A stretch of DNA of 64,000 nucleotides from Aradus depressus (lineage: Eukaryota > Arthropoda > Insecta > Hemiptera > Aradidae). The notes beneath the pieces were generated by a model, which had not been told where the DNA came from, did no database searches, and was given only the letters and a program-made list of their open reading frames with translations. The stretch lies in the NCBI GenBank assembly GCA_963662175.1, contig OY759226.1, positions 26,318,065 to 26,382,064 of the forward strand. Reading direction: 5' to 3'. Position 1 is the first letter of the stretch. Every line of letters begins with the position of its first letter. Shown here in pieces: positions 10,167-20,782 of this stretch. Position numbers and translations under genes: made by a program.

Positions 10167-10442
10167 AAATGCACTGACCCTGTTTCTCTGCACTTTATTC
10201 CATTCTTATAGCAAATTTAATGCAAATTCTCTGCTCCATTTAAACAAATAAATAATCCCCGATCTTACCATAACACATGTAACATCTAAAGAGTCTAGAA
10301 AAGTCTAAAGTCTAGACTAAACATCCGGTTTGGCTAACAATGTACAGATAGTTTTCAGACATGTTTACCAACTCAACGATGGCCCTGTAAGGGCTCCATA
10401 ACAACATTACAAATTTCCCGTTACTTTTTGAAAACATCTCGT

Positions 10443-12015
10443 ATATCGCTCACCGGCGGCAATAGTGGCACATCTCAAAAATAGCAAAATACGTACTAAT
10501 TCTTGTACCAAAACTTGAATTTAATGCTCTTTCTTCCAACAATACTGGCACAAAGGTAGTTCCCATATTTTCCGCGGGGTGGCGAATGTGTCGGTAAGGC
10601 ATTACACAAATTTCGTTTAAAAGCTGCAGCAAAACCGGCACATTTCCAATGTGTCCTCTGACTTTGGTAAGAGACGTTACTTTGTGTGTGCGCAATAGTG
10701 GCCCTTCTGAATTGTGTCGGTATAACATCAGTGAATAGCATCAATTTATTTCTGCAATAGTGACACATTTTGAGTTATGCCAATATAGACTTTCCTTTTT
10801 GTTTGTTTTTCTTATATGTGTCACTATAAACGGTGGGTTCTGTTTATTTTTCTTACTTGTGCCAGTATAAATTTTGTATTTCGGTTTTTTTTCTTAGTTG
10901 TGCCAGTTTAGACTGTGTTTTGTTATTTATTTGTTTTTGTTGTGGCATAAAGACAGTGTGTTTATTTTCAATATGGATTACAATAGCCGGGGTCAGAAGA
11001 TGTTATCAATTATAGGAGTTAGATAATGTATTTTACATCAAGGTATTTTTAGCATTATTCTTGTAATATTCATTTCACAAAATCCATTTTATCAAAATAG
11101 GTTGCAAAAGGTTGGTAATGAAGAACCAAAATGGAAAGTGTCTAGTCTAAACCTTATTGACAATAATGAGGTTTCAACTTTCGAGTCTAAATGCTGAGCG
11201 AACTTGTCACAAGTTTAGCAAAAATTCTATGGGAGAAGACTTCAAGCTCAGTGATGCTACCATAATCAGAGTAGAGAAGGAGCACATAGACTGTTTTTTC
11301 TATAAAACTTCTTTCAAGGATGTTGATTTCAAGATAGTCAAAATAAACGAAAGACGCACAAGGACACCACTTTCTCCTTTACCTGCTTTCCAATTAAAGA
11401 GAGCTTACAATAACACAATACCAATCACAAAAAAAAAAAATACGAAGACCTTATGTATGTATTTATTACGAACCAATGCAATTTAAAAAAGTCACAGCCA
11501 TTTTTATGATAGTTTAAGTTGTGAAGTAAAAGGACAATAATTTAAACATTGGTTAGAATAAGTTTTCATTGAAAGAGCTAACCATAACAAGAAGCTTCTA
11601 TAATCTTTATTTGAAGCCTAAAACATGTACTGTTGTGTATTATTTTTTACTATGGTATTTTTGTAAATAAAGCAAAACTATACGAACCGTCTGTTTTTAT
11701 TTGGAACATATGAAACAAACTATTTCCATCTCATCCAAATGGCACAACATACGTTTTTATTAAAAACTACTCAAATTAGTTTAATCAATAGTGGCACATC
11801 TATTAAATTTCGCCATTTTGAAAAGAAAATTGTAGAACTTAATATAATCGATCAATAAGGACTATGAAAACAAACCAGTAATCATAACAAAACTTAAAAT
11901 TTTTGTTGATATTATTGTTATTTATATCAATGTAAATTACTGCGACTAGTAATCTTCATTTCCTCCAAGATACCTATTTTTGAGTTGTGCCACTATTTCC
12001 GCCTGTGAGCGATAT
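10443..12015. mobile_element. Unclassified TIR transposon with iterated subterminal motifs
   Basis: 1,573 bp with terminal repeats of about 40 bp. The left end reads ATATCGCTCACCGGCGGC then AATAGTGGCACATCTC; the right end, on the minus strand, reads ATATCGCTCACAGGCGG then AAATAGTGGCACAACTC. The motif GTGCCACTATTG, in variants and both orientations, recurs about 13 times in the left 500 bp and 3 times at the right. A degraded coding region lies at 11102-11540. A 325-bp relative with the same TIR pattern is at 62892-63216. Flanks are ATAT or AT, but the exact target duplication is ambiguous. I cannot assign a superfamily. Confidence 0.75.
11102..11540 (+). pseudogene. Degraded ORF inside the unclassified transposon
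   Basis: One frame reads LQKVGNEEPKWKVSSLNLID then VSTFESKC and stops. After a frameshift it reads AERTCHKFSKNSMGEDFKLS, then ATIIRVEKEHIDCFFYKTSF and PLPAFQLKRAYNNTIPITKK. With another shift it gives KYEDLM, LLRTNAI, stop, KSHSHFYDSL and a final stop at 11538-11540. The tail (K..DL..L...NxI...HxFYxSL) resembles the C-terminus of uncharacterised transposon-encoded proteins that I have a vague memory of from insects, but I cannot name a family. Its location between matching TIRs says it belongs to the element. Confidence 0.5.
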
Positions 12016-12109
12016 CATATTTCTGAAAGTGACTTTTTTATATACTCACTCGTCATTTTTAATATTTATAATAATAAAACTATACTAAAATTCGTTGCTA
12101 TGCGTTACA

Positions 12110-12364
12110 ATGTCACTCTGGTAGACATGAGCCCGACTCTACTGTGGGAGTCCTAAATTTTGTCTACCCTAAATTTTCATTCACCTAGGGTAGGGGTATT
12201 TAACGAGTACCTGACATCGTACAGGCTCGGGACCATCGCTTAACGTCCCATCCCAAGGACGGCGTGATTCCAGATAAAATAAACTAAGGGCCTAGGCCGG
12301 GTCTCGCACCAACTATTTCGAGCTTAGAAGGCAAGCACGCATACCACTGAGCTTCCGGTGCCCT
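12110..12364 (-). mobile_element. SINE-A, 3'-truncated, minus
   Basis: Head at the 12364 side (GGCACCGGAAGCTCAGTGG on the minus strand), central domain present, and the body through GAGCCCGACTCTACTGTGGG. The terminal AAAGCCCGGGCATGAG block is missing. Confidence 0.85.
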
Positions 12365-12499
12365 CAAGTATTAAATATAAACAAAATAAAATATTCCAAC
12401 ATTTAGTTACAAAAATAGTTTAAAAATATTTAAATGCACTTGTCCTTTGGATCACAAGACTTATTCTGACTTAAGCTTTGCCCAAACACCAGAGAATTA

Positions 12500-12745
12500 T
12501 ATGCGGTGTCATGTAAAATGAACATTTTTACAATGACAACATCGTAAAAATAGTCAAAACATATTCAGGGAGACCTTAAAACGTGAAATTTTGTAAAAAA
12601 AAATAGATCTCTGACTTTTTTACGGTTACATTTCTTCCTTATTCACAAAAAAAAGTTGGTCTTTATCCTTGTATATTAAAAGAGACAAATTTTCTCCAGA
12701 ATCTGAGATCTGGTTTTGACAAGTAACCCTACGTTAGTTCACTAT
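12500..12745. repeat. Dispersed repeat rep-D segment
   Basis: Blocks ATCGTAAAAATAGTCAAAAC, CATATTCAGGGAGACCTTAA and AACGTGAAATTTTGT correspond to ATCGCGAAAATAGTCAAC / TTCAGAGAACCTTGAAATG in the copy at 32750-32800. Confidence 0.4.
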
Positions 12746-13040
12746 TAGGGAGGATGAGGAGTGCTCGCACCCTTGAGGGCCACCCCTTAGGACCATCCCT
12801 TAGGATCATCCCTTATTTCCATACAATATAAGAATGTAAGAGGGGGTCTCCCACCCGAATGGAAGCAGCTGACCAGATGAAATGTGTCAACGCAAATCCT
12901 GTGGCCCCACACCGCTGAGATATCTGCAGAAATGAAGCCAAGATCCCTTCCATATGATTTTATCCTCTTTGTCTGTGTCTGAAGCTGCCGTCCAAGGAAA
13001 TTTGTATCTTCTTAGTACGTAGACATTCTGCGGGTGGTTT
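12746..13040. other. Unannotated spacer
   Basis: It contains a small iteration of CCCTTAGGACCATCC / CCCTTAGGATCATCC near 12783-12815. No gene recognised. Confidence 0.35.
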
Positions 13041-13319
13041 TAGTGTTCACAGACACACAGACAGACAGACATTTCTTCTTTCATTTTGGAATCATCGGGT
13101 CGGAAAACAGGAAATTAACGTTAAAATTCGATATAATTGAAATGCCACACAAACACTCCAATAACTGTCTATGTAATGAATGTATCGAAATGGAATTTAT
13201 ATTTAAATCAAAGCCAGTTTGCAGTCATCAGGAACCAGTTATAGTTGTGAGTCTACCGTAAGTAGAGATAAATAATATATTCTGGTTGGACCAGTTTGTT
13301 AAGTATAGCCGAAGTATCT
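13041..13319. repeat. Dispersed repeat rep-B segment
   Basis: The order GTTCACAGACACACAGACAG, GGTCGGAAAACAGGAAATT and AAAATTCGATAT is the reverse-oriented 'hinge' of rep-B. A decayed junction (AAGTATAGCCGAAGTATCTG) lies near 13300. Confidence 0.45.
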
Positions 13320-13600
13320 GAGGCTAGATCCCAACTCACACATAAGTTTCCGCTCTCCCTCTAAATCTTTGATCACCTTAATTATTGGTTCCTTACCTTC
13401 TGTTCTTGCTCTTTTCAGAGTCCTTTGATCTCTAAATTTGAGGCTGCACCCCACCTCACACATAAGTTTCCGCGCTCTCTCTAAACCTTCAATTTCTTTA
13501 TTTAGTGGACCCTCCCTTCTGTTCTTGCTCTTTTCAGGGGCGTTTGGTCTCCAAATTTGCGGCTACATCCCAACTCGCTTCTGAGTATTCATTCTCCGTG
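13320..13600. repeat. About 120-bp tandem repeat, 2.4 copies
   Basis: Units begin GAGGCTAGATCCCAACTCAC (about 13320), GAGGCTGCACCCCACCTCAC (about 13440) and GCGGCTACATCCCAACTCGC (about 13559), each followed by a pyrimidine-rich segment with TTCTGTTCTTGCTCTTTTCA. Divergence between units is roughly 20 percent by eye. Confidence 0.75.
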
Positions 13601-14002
13601 TAAATGAGGTTTCAGACCCGGACTCGGATCACGGTGGGTACGGATGGAACTCTCAGAGTCGACCAAATAAAAGGGTATTTTTTTTTTTTAAAAAGAAAAG
13701 CTTGTGAAAATCTGAAAATGGGGCCTGAGTTTAATTTTCCAATTTGATATGAAATTATGAAGTCATTAACTTGCAAACGACTACCAGCACTACTGGTCAG
13801 TTGTGTTGTCGTTGTGCTTAGTCGTCAGGCTGGCAGATTTAATTCGTCTTCCTTTAGTCATTTTTTCAATTTCCTTTTTTCACTGAACATTTTTTTTCTC
13901 TTTTCATGATTTAAAGCAAAAATTAATTTCCGTTTTTCTGTTCATAAATACTGTTCTTGGACATTGTGATATTTTTATATTTTTTCAATTTATTCTTTTG
14001 TC

Positions 14003-14038
<36 letters not shown>

Positions 14039-14099
14039 GTCAATGTCAGATGCGAGAGGATCAAATTATATTTATACTTTTAAGCTCGAAGTACTCAGA
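13601..14099. other. Unannotated spacer with long T tract
   Basis: A run of about 30 T lies at 14005-14034. Otherwise nothing is recognised. Confidence 0.4.
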
Positions 14100-14392
14100 G
14101 TTCAAGCCTTTAGTTCAGAGGTAGCGTGCTTGACTACTGTGCTCAAGATTGCGGGTTCCAAACCCAGTAAGCCCTTTTCTGTGAGGCTAAAAAATCTTGA
14201 GCACACCGACCTTCGGAAGGGACGTTACGCGATATGCCCGAGTCTGTGCTATGTCAGATGCTTGTCAAATACTCTAGGTGAATAAACCTAGGAAGGCAAT
14301 ATTTAGGACTCCCAGAGTAAAGTCGGGCTCATAATGAAAAAACGTTCTGGTAGTAGGCAATATGACCTCGTTAAAGCCCGGGCATGAGTCAC
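14100..14392 (+). mobile_element. SINE-A, divergent subfamily
   Basis: Head TAGTTCAGAGGTAGCGTGC, B-box-like GGTTCCAAACC, central domain CGACCTTCGGAAGGGACGTT, then AATAAACCTAGGAAGGC and the end AAAGCCCGGGCATGAGTCAC. It shares AAACCTGAGCAAGC-like wording with 35715-36012 and 37984-38232, marking a subfamily distinct from the common one. The AATAAACCTAGG form is the version closest to the satellite monomers at 17-23 kb. Confidence 0.8.
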
Positions 14393-14640
14393 ACTAATTT
14401 CAAGCACGTTCGGGTCGATACCTTACAAGATAGCATCCTCGGTCCTTCTGACATTAGCACGACTCTAATGTCTCTTCTGGGACTCCGAAATTTTGTCTAC
14501 CCAGATTTATTCACCTAGAGTAGGGGTCTCTAACGAGTATCTGACATCGTACAGACTCGGGGATCAACGCATAAGGCGGGTATTAAACTATAAAAGTTCT
14601 TTGACAAAGATCTTTTATAAAATAACTTTTACGATGAATG

Positions 14641-15047
14641 TGATAGTATAATAGCTCAAGTTTTATAAAATTTGTCTTTTATAAAAGTTCTTTTATCATA
14701 GTTTGCATTCTCATCCAATATTTGATAGTATAATAGCTCAAGTTTTATAAAATTTGTCTTTTATAAAAGTTCTTTTATCATAGTTTGCATTCTCATCCAA
14801 TATTTGATAGTATAATAGCTCAAGTTTTATAAAATTTGTCTTTTATAAAAGTTCTTTTATCATAGTTTGCATTCTCATCCAATATTTGATAGTATAATAG
14901 CTCAAGTTTTATAAAATTTGTCTTTTATAAAAGTTCTTTTATCATAGTTTGCATTCTCATCCAATATTTGATAGTATAATAGCTCAAGTTTTATAAAATT
15001 TGTCTTTTATAAAAGTTCTTTTATCATAGTTTTTCATCCAATATTTG
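14641..15047. repeat. 82-bp tandem array inside Harbinger element
   Basis: Units start TGATAGTATAATAGCTCAAG at 14641, 14723, 14805, 14887 and 14969, exactly 82 bp apart and almost identical; the last carries a small deletion. Each unit contains CTTTTATAAAAGTTCTTTTA, which repeats the wording of the TIR (TATAAAAGTTCTTTG). The array may multiply a subterminal transposase-binding sequence. Confidence 0.9.
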
Positions 15048-15400
15048 ATAAATGTTGTTTCTCCCACTCCTGCTGTCCTTTCTTCACGTTGTACGCTTGC
15101 CGCGCGTGCGCATATCTCCCTCCCATGTGTCATTTCCAATGATATTATTGGTCCCACCTTCAGAAGCAAGTAATCCAAGGTTTTTTTATTCATCCTCAAA
15201 TAGTTGAAGTAACTTTGTGTATCTTCCATGGACAGTTCTTTCAGTAAATTCTGATGGATGCTCATAAACTCGCGCCGCGCAACCCAAGGTTTTACCCACA
15301 AACGTTTCTTTACATTCTTATGTTTATTTTTTTCCGCCACAGTTATTGCTATTGCAGCAGCCACAAAACCTGCAGCAATCGGTATTAAAACGTCATCCAT
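15048..15400 (-). pseudogene. Truncated Harbinger (HARBI1-like) transposase N-terminus
   Basis: From the ATG at 15400 the minus strand reads MDDVLIPIAAGFVAAAIAIT, then KKRLWVKPWVARREF, a leucine-rich helix (HQNLLKELSMEDTQSYFNYL) and RMNKKTLDYLLLKVGPII. The order W-V-x-P-W-x-x-R-R, LLxEL...D...xFxNxLRM, FDxLLxxVxPxI is the N-terminal region of Harbinger nucleases. The frame then runs out of homology and into the 82-bp array, so the catalytic DDE domain is missing. An extension upstream to an ATG at 15454 is open but not needed. Confidence 0.8.
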
Positions 15401-15640
15401 GTTTGCGACACAACAGTCATTTGCACACAACTTACTAGTACTGCCTTGAAACAAAAAACTAAGATTTATAAAATATTTTACATGGTGTAATATTAAATTT
15501 TGTAGTCATAAAAGATATTTTATAAAAGAAATTTAAAAAAAAAAATCAATCCAACTTTTATAAAAGATCTTTGTCAAAGAACTTTTATAGTGTAATACCC
15601 GCCTAACGTCCCATCCGAAGGACGGCGTGCTCACCTCCAG

Positions 15641-15800
15641 ACTACCGATATAATGAATAATGCACACAAAATGGAGTATGAGGATTCAGAGGTACACATA
15701 TAGAGCTATTAATTTTTAGCTCATCCGGCCTATTGCTTTTGGAGAAAGAGCGAAAATTTAGTTGATTAATTCTTGTTGGGGAAGTACATAGCCGGTGATT
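15641..15800. repeat. Dispersed repeat rep-B segment
   Basis: It contains TTTTGGAGAAAGAGCGAAAA, TTGATTAATTCTTGTTGGGG and AAGTACATAGCCGGTGATTC, the reverse-oriented border of rep-B. Confidence 0.45.
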
Positions 15801-16255
15801 CACTTTCGATTTTATTTTATTTTTTTAAGTTTTATTATTTTTGTTAATTTAAGAATTTACTCGTTTGTCCACCATTCCGTTAGGTAAAGAAGCTCTACTT
15901 TGCTACCTGAACCTAACGAAATTCACCCCTTCAGAATATATATAAATGACATCATATCCTCATCTGACAACTTAAATTGAACCAACTATCAATTACCTGT
16001 TTTTGAGTCAATTATAAGAAAACGGTTAGATTAGATTTTGATTTGAATGAATCAAACCGGAAATGAGGATAACGTTTCCTGTTTGCCGTTTTCCATTCCT
16101 CTAAAACTGACCTTGTCTACATGATAAGAACTTTAACTACAAAATTTACACATTTTCTTGTCTTTTTTTTTTTTTCTTTGTGTTTGAATAACAACAATAT
16201 CCAAAATTGTTCAGATATTTGAAAATATCTCAAGGATCTTGTATCTCTAAAATTG
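15801..16255. other. Unannotated spacer
   Basis: AT-rich, with a poly-T run near 16161-16177. No gene or repeat boundary recognised. Confidence 0.4.
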
Positions 16256-17012
16256 TTTATTCCCCCCCCCAGATATACGAAGTATAGAGGACGTAATGTA
16301 ATCAATCAGAAAATTGATCTTGATTTTTTCACTGGAATTAACATAAAAACTGTAATAACTGCCGATCTAATCAATCTATTGACACGAAATTCTGTAACGT
16401 TTTTAGGTTGTGTAAGGAGATTCTGCAATTGTAATATACAGGGTGTTCCAGCATGGAGGTGAAAAACTTTGAGGTCTTAAAGGAAATTTAATTTTGAACA
16501 AAAAATTGCCTATAAAAATAGGTAGGTCCGATTCGGAACCGTTTCAGAAATATTCAACATCTTCCAATTTTTGTACTTACGTTTCTGATCGTATGTTAAC
16601 CCTCCCCACGTCTCACTTTCGAATAAATGAAGAAGAAGAGCAGAGACAATGTTGAGAAACGCTAGAAATAAGGGAAGGGGGGGGGGGGGGGGTATTGTGT
16701 CCATAGACCTGATGGGGTGAAACGGACGTCGAATTCGGATTCAGCGACCTCGAAAACATAAAGACATGGGGGTCTAGTCCAGTGGACATGACCTTTCTTT
16801 TTTACGTGGGGTTGTGTTATTAATAGACCCAATTCTATGCTATTCATTTTCCCTGTCAACCAAATAAGAAGATATCTTCGGTTTAAATTGAAAAGTATTT
16901 CAAATTTAGGATTATTTGATGGCATCTCATCATTATCTTTAAAATATATAATTGGACGGATAAATAATATTTATTTATTTATTTTTGTATTTTTCTTTTT
17001 TTGTATTTCTTC
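16256..17012. other. rep-B fragment, CAGGGTG terminus and G tract
   Basis: 16256-16400 has the rep-B junction wording (CCCCAGATATACGAAGTATA) and internal block AATAACTGCCGATCTAATC. ACAGGGTGTTCC at 16438 resembles the CAGGGTG element termini, but no partner end was found. A G run of about 15 lies at 16678-16692. The rest holds nothing recognised. Confidence 0.4.
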
Positions 17013-17700
17013 TCAGTACCGCAAAGCCCACCAATATTCCATATTTCTTTTTTGATGATTTTAATTGGAACCAAAAGGTAACTTATTTTATCATACATAT
17101 GGAGTCTATCGAGCTGAGGATCGCCACTTGGAAATCTAGCCAAGGCACTTAGGTCAGATGTTTTAATCGGGATGTTAAAAATAACCTTGAGCACGTCGTC
17201 CTTCGGATGGGACATTAAGCGATGATCGAGGGCCTTTTTATATGTCAGGTACTCGATAATGAGTCGTATGTTATGTAACTAAACCTGGGTAGATGAAATT
17301 TCACTTAGGTTAAAAATAACCTTGAGCACGTCGTCCTTCGGATGGGACTTCCCCGATATATCTGACTCTGTTTATGGTTGACCATCTTCGTTTCTGGTTG
17401 CTGCCTATCTACCAACGTTAATGTCTTAATGTGTTTTTCAGAAAATACGTGAAAACAGTACCTCAAAGCCGACCTATGTTCTATATTTCTTTCTTGATGA
17501 TTTTAATTGGGACCAAAACAAACGGTAACTTATTTTATCTTACATATGGAGTCTATCGAGCTCAGGATCGCCACTTAGAAATCTAGCCAAGGCATTTAGG
17601 TCAGATGTTTTAATCGGGATGTTAAAAATAACCTTGAGCACGTCGTCCTTCGGGTGGGACTTTCCGGATATATCTGAATCTGTCGTATCAGTTTTAACAA

Positions 17701-19241
17701 ATATTAGGTAAGTCTATAAAACATAAAATAGCGTGAAATTTGAACAATGGGATAATATGAAGTTAGCTCGACTTTTTTTGAAAATTTTTGTGTAGGATTC
17801 AGATAATCCGGTCGTTCTCTATCAGTTTTAACAAATATTAAACCTATAAACCGTTAAAAAGCGAGAAATTTGAAGAATGGAGTCTACCGAACTCAGGATC
17901 GCCACTTAGAAATCTAGCTGAGGGACTTAAGTCAGATATTTCAATCGGGAAGTTAAAAATAACCTTGAGCACGTCGTCCTTCTGATGGGACTTTACGCGA
18001 TGATTCACGGCCTTTTCGTATGTCAGGTACTCGATAATGAGTCGTATGTCATATAACTAAACCTGGGGAGGTGAAATTTCACTTAGATTATAAATACCTT
18101 GCGCACGTCGTCCTTCGGATGGGACTTTCCGGATATATCTGAATCTGTCGTATCAGTTTTAACAAATATTAAGTCTATAAAACATTAAATAGCGTGAAAT
18201 TTGAACAATGGGATAATATGAAGTTAGCTCGACTTTTTTTGAAAAACATTTTATTCGATTTTTGTGTAGGATTCTGATAATCCGGTCGTTCTCTATCAGT
18301 TTTAACAAATATTAAATCTATAAACCGTTAAAAAGCGAGAAATTTGAAGAATGGAGTCCACCGAGCTCAGGATCGCCACTTAGAAATCTAGCTGAGGCCC
18401 TTATGTCACATGTTTTACTCGGGATGTTATAGATAACCTTGAGCACGTCGTCCTTCGGATGGGACATTAAGCGATGATCGAGGGTCTTTTCATATGTCAG
18501 GTACTCGATAATGAGTCGTATGTTATGTAACTAAACCTGGGGAGGTGAAATTTCACTTAGATTATAAATACCTTGAGCACGTCGTCCTTCGGATGGGACT
18601 TTGAGCGATAAACGAGGGCATTTACATATGTCAGGTACTCGATAATGAGTCGTATGTTATGTAACTAAACCTGGGTAGGTGAAATTTCACTTAGGTTAAA
18701 AATAACCTTGAGCACGTCGTCCTTCGGATGGGACTTTCCGGATATATCTGAATCTGTCATATCAGTTTTAACAAATATTAAATCTATAAACCGTTAAAAA
18801 GCGAGAAATTTGAAGAATGGAGTCTGCCGAGTTCAGGATCGCCACTTAGAAATCTAGCTGAGGGACTTAAGTCAGATATTTCAATCGGGAAGTTAAAAAT
18901 AACTTTGAGCACCTCGTCCTTCGGATGGGACTTTAAGCGATGATTCAGGGCCTTTTCGTATGTCAGGTACTCGATGATGAGTCGTATCGAATGTATCTAA
19001 ACCTGGGTAGGTGAAATTTCACTTGGGTTAAAAATAACCTTGACCACGTCGTGCTTCGGATGGGACATTCAGGGATGATTCAGGGCCTTTTCGTATGTCA
19101 GGTACTCGATAATGAGTCGTATCTAATGTATCTAAACCTGGGTAGGTGAAATTTCACTTGGATTAAAAATAACCTTGAGCACGTCGTTCTTCGGGTGAGG
19201 CTTTTCGGATATATCTGAATCTGTCGTATCAGTTTTAACAA
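17701..19241. repeat. Satellite higher-order unit 1 (1,541 bp)
   Basis: Bounded by the diagnostic ATATTAGGTAAGTCTATAAA, which recurs 1,541 bp later at 19242. The order of SINE-like, central-domain and spacer modules, including private variants such as CTTCTGATGGGAC and ACCTCGTCCTTCGG, is reproduced in unit 2 with very few differences. Confidence 0.88.
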
Positions 19242-20782
19242 ATATTAGGTAAGTCTATAAAACATAAAATAGCGTGAAATTTGAACAATGAGATAATATG
19301 AAGTTAGCTCGACTTTTTTTGAAAATTTTTGTGTAGGATTCAGATAATCCGGTCGTTCTCTATCAGTTTTAACAAATATTAAACCTATAAACCGTTAAAA
19401 AGCGAGAAATTTGAAGAATGGAGTCTACCGAACTCAGGATCGCCACTTAGAAATCTAGCTGAGGGACCTAAGTCAGATATTTCAATCGGGAAGTTAAAAA
19501 TAACCTTGAGCACGTCGTCCTTCTGATGGGACTTTACGCGATGATTCACGGCCTTTTCGTATGTCAGGTACTCGATAATGAGTCGTATGTCATATAACTA
19601 AACCTGGGGAGGTGAAATTTCACTTAGATTATAAATACCTTGCGCACGTCGTCCTTCGGATGGGACTTTCCGGATATATCTGAATCTGTCGTATCAGTTT
19701 TAACAAATATTAAGTCTATAAAACATTAAATAGCGTGAAATTTGAACAATGGGATAATATGAAGTTAGCTCGACTTTTTTTGAAAAACATTTTATTCGAT
19801 TTTTGTGTAGGATTCTGATAATCCGGTCGTTCTCTATCAGTTTTAACAAATATTAAATCTATAAACCGTTAAAAAGCGAGAAATTTGAAGAATGGAGTCC
19901 ACCGAGCTCAGGATCGCCACTTAGAAATCTAGCTGAGGCCCTTACGTCACATGTTTTACTCGGGATGTTATAGATAACCTTGAGCACGTCGTCCTTCGGA
20001 TGGGACATTAAGCGATGATCGAGGGTCTTTTCATATGTCAGGTACTCGATAATGAGTCGTATGTTATGTAACTAAACCTGGGGAGGTGAAATTTCACTTA
20101 GATTATAAATACCTTGAGCACGTCGTCCTTCGGATGGGACTTTGAGCGATAAACGAGGGCATTTACATATGTCAGGTACTCGATAATGAGTCGTATGTTA
20201 TGTAACTAAACCTGGGTAGGTGAAATTTCACTTAGGTTAAAAATAACCTTGAGCACGTCGTCCTTCGGATGGGACTTTCCGGATATATCTGAATCTGTCA
20301 TATCAGTTTTAACAAATATTAAATCTATAAACCGTTAAAAAGCGAGAAATTTGAAGAATGGAGTCTGCCGAGTTCAGGATCGCCACTTAGAAATCTAGCT
20401 GAGGGACTTAAGTCAGATATTTCAATCGGGAAGTTAAAAATAACTTTGAGCACCTCGTCCTTCGGATGGGACTTTAAGCGATGATTCAGGGCCTTTTCGT
20501 ATGTCAGGTACTCGATGATGAGTCGTATCGAATGTATCTAAACCTGGGTAGGTGAAATTTCACTTGGGTTAAAAATAACCTTGACCACGTCGTGCTTCGG
20601 ATGGGACATTCAGGGATGATTCAGGGCCTTTTCGTATGTCAGGTACTCGATAATGAGTCGTATCTAATGTATCTAAACCTGGGTAGGTGAAATTTCACTT
20701 GGATTAAAAATAACCTTGAGCACGTCGTTCTTCGGGTGAGGCTTTTCGGATATATCTGAATCTGTCGTATCAGTTTTAACAA
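19242..20782. repeat. Satellite higher-order unit 2 (1,541 bp)
   Basis: A near-identical copy of 17701-19241 in the same module order, indicating recent unequal exchange or amplification of the whole higher-order unit rather than of single monomers. Confidence 0.88.

Larger units (their letters stand above)
9300..10441 (-). mobile_element. mariner transposon, broken, split by a SINE
   Basis: The termini are CGAGGTGTGTTCAAAAAATA at the left and, read on the minus strand, CGAGATGTTTTCAAAAAGTA at the right. They are flanked by TA (9298-9299, 10442-10443). The minus strand encodes a mariner transposase starting MEQRICIKFAIR near 10240, with frameshifts, an internal deletion and a SINE insertion. 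Without the SINE the element would be about 900 bp, shorter than a typical 1.3-kb mariner. It abuts another TIR transposon at 10443. Confidence 0.9.
14575..15603 (-). mobile_element. PIF/Harbinger element, non-autonomous
   Basis: 1,029 bp. Terminal repeats are GGCGGGTATTAAACTATAAA at the left and, on the minus strand, GGCGGGTATTACACTATAAA at the right, each followed by AGTTCTTTGACAAAGATCTT. The target duplication is TAA (14572-14574 and 15604-15606), the Harbinger 3-bp TWA type. Inside are a truncated transposase region (minus) and five tandem 82-bp units. The insertion lies inside a SINE whose intact sequence is known from other copies, so the boundaries are exact. Confidence 0.92.
14450..15640 (-). 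mobile_element. SINE-A, minus, split by a Harbinger element
   Basis: The first part (14450-14574) runs from GCACGACTCTAATGTCTC to GACTCGGGGATCAACGCATAA; the second (15604-15640) resumes with TAACGTCCCATCCGAAGGAC. In intact copies these are contiguous as CGCTTAACGTCCCATCC. The junction is therefore an empty-site ruler for the insertion at 14575-15603, with TAA duplicated. Confidence 0.9.

Noticed and set aside
10450..10768. Two overlapping minus ORFs of about 90 residues
   Set aside because: They translate the subterminal motif array of the transposon (CHYCR-like wording is GTGGCACA repeated).
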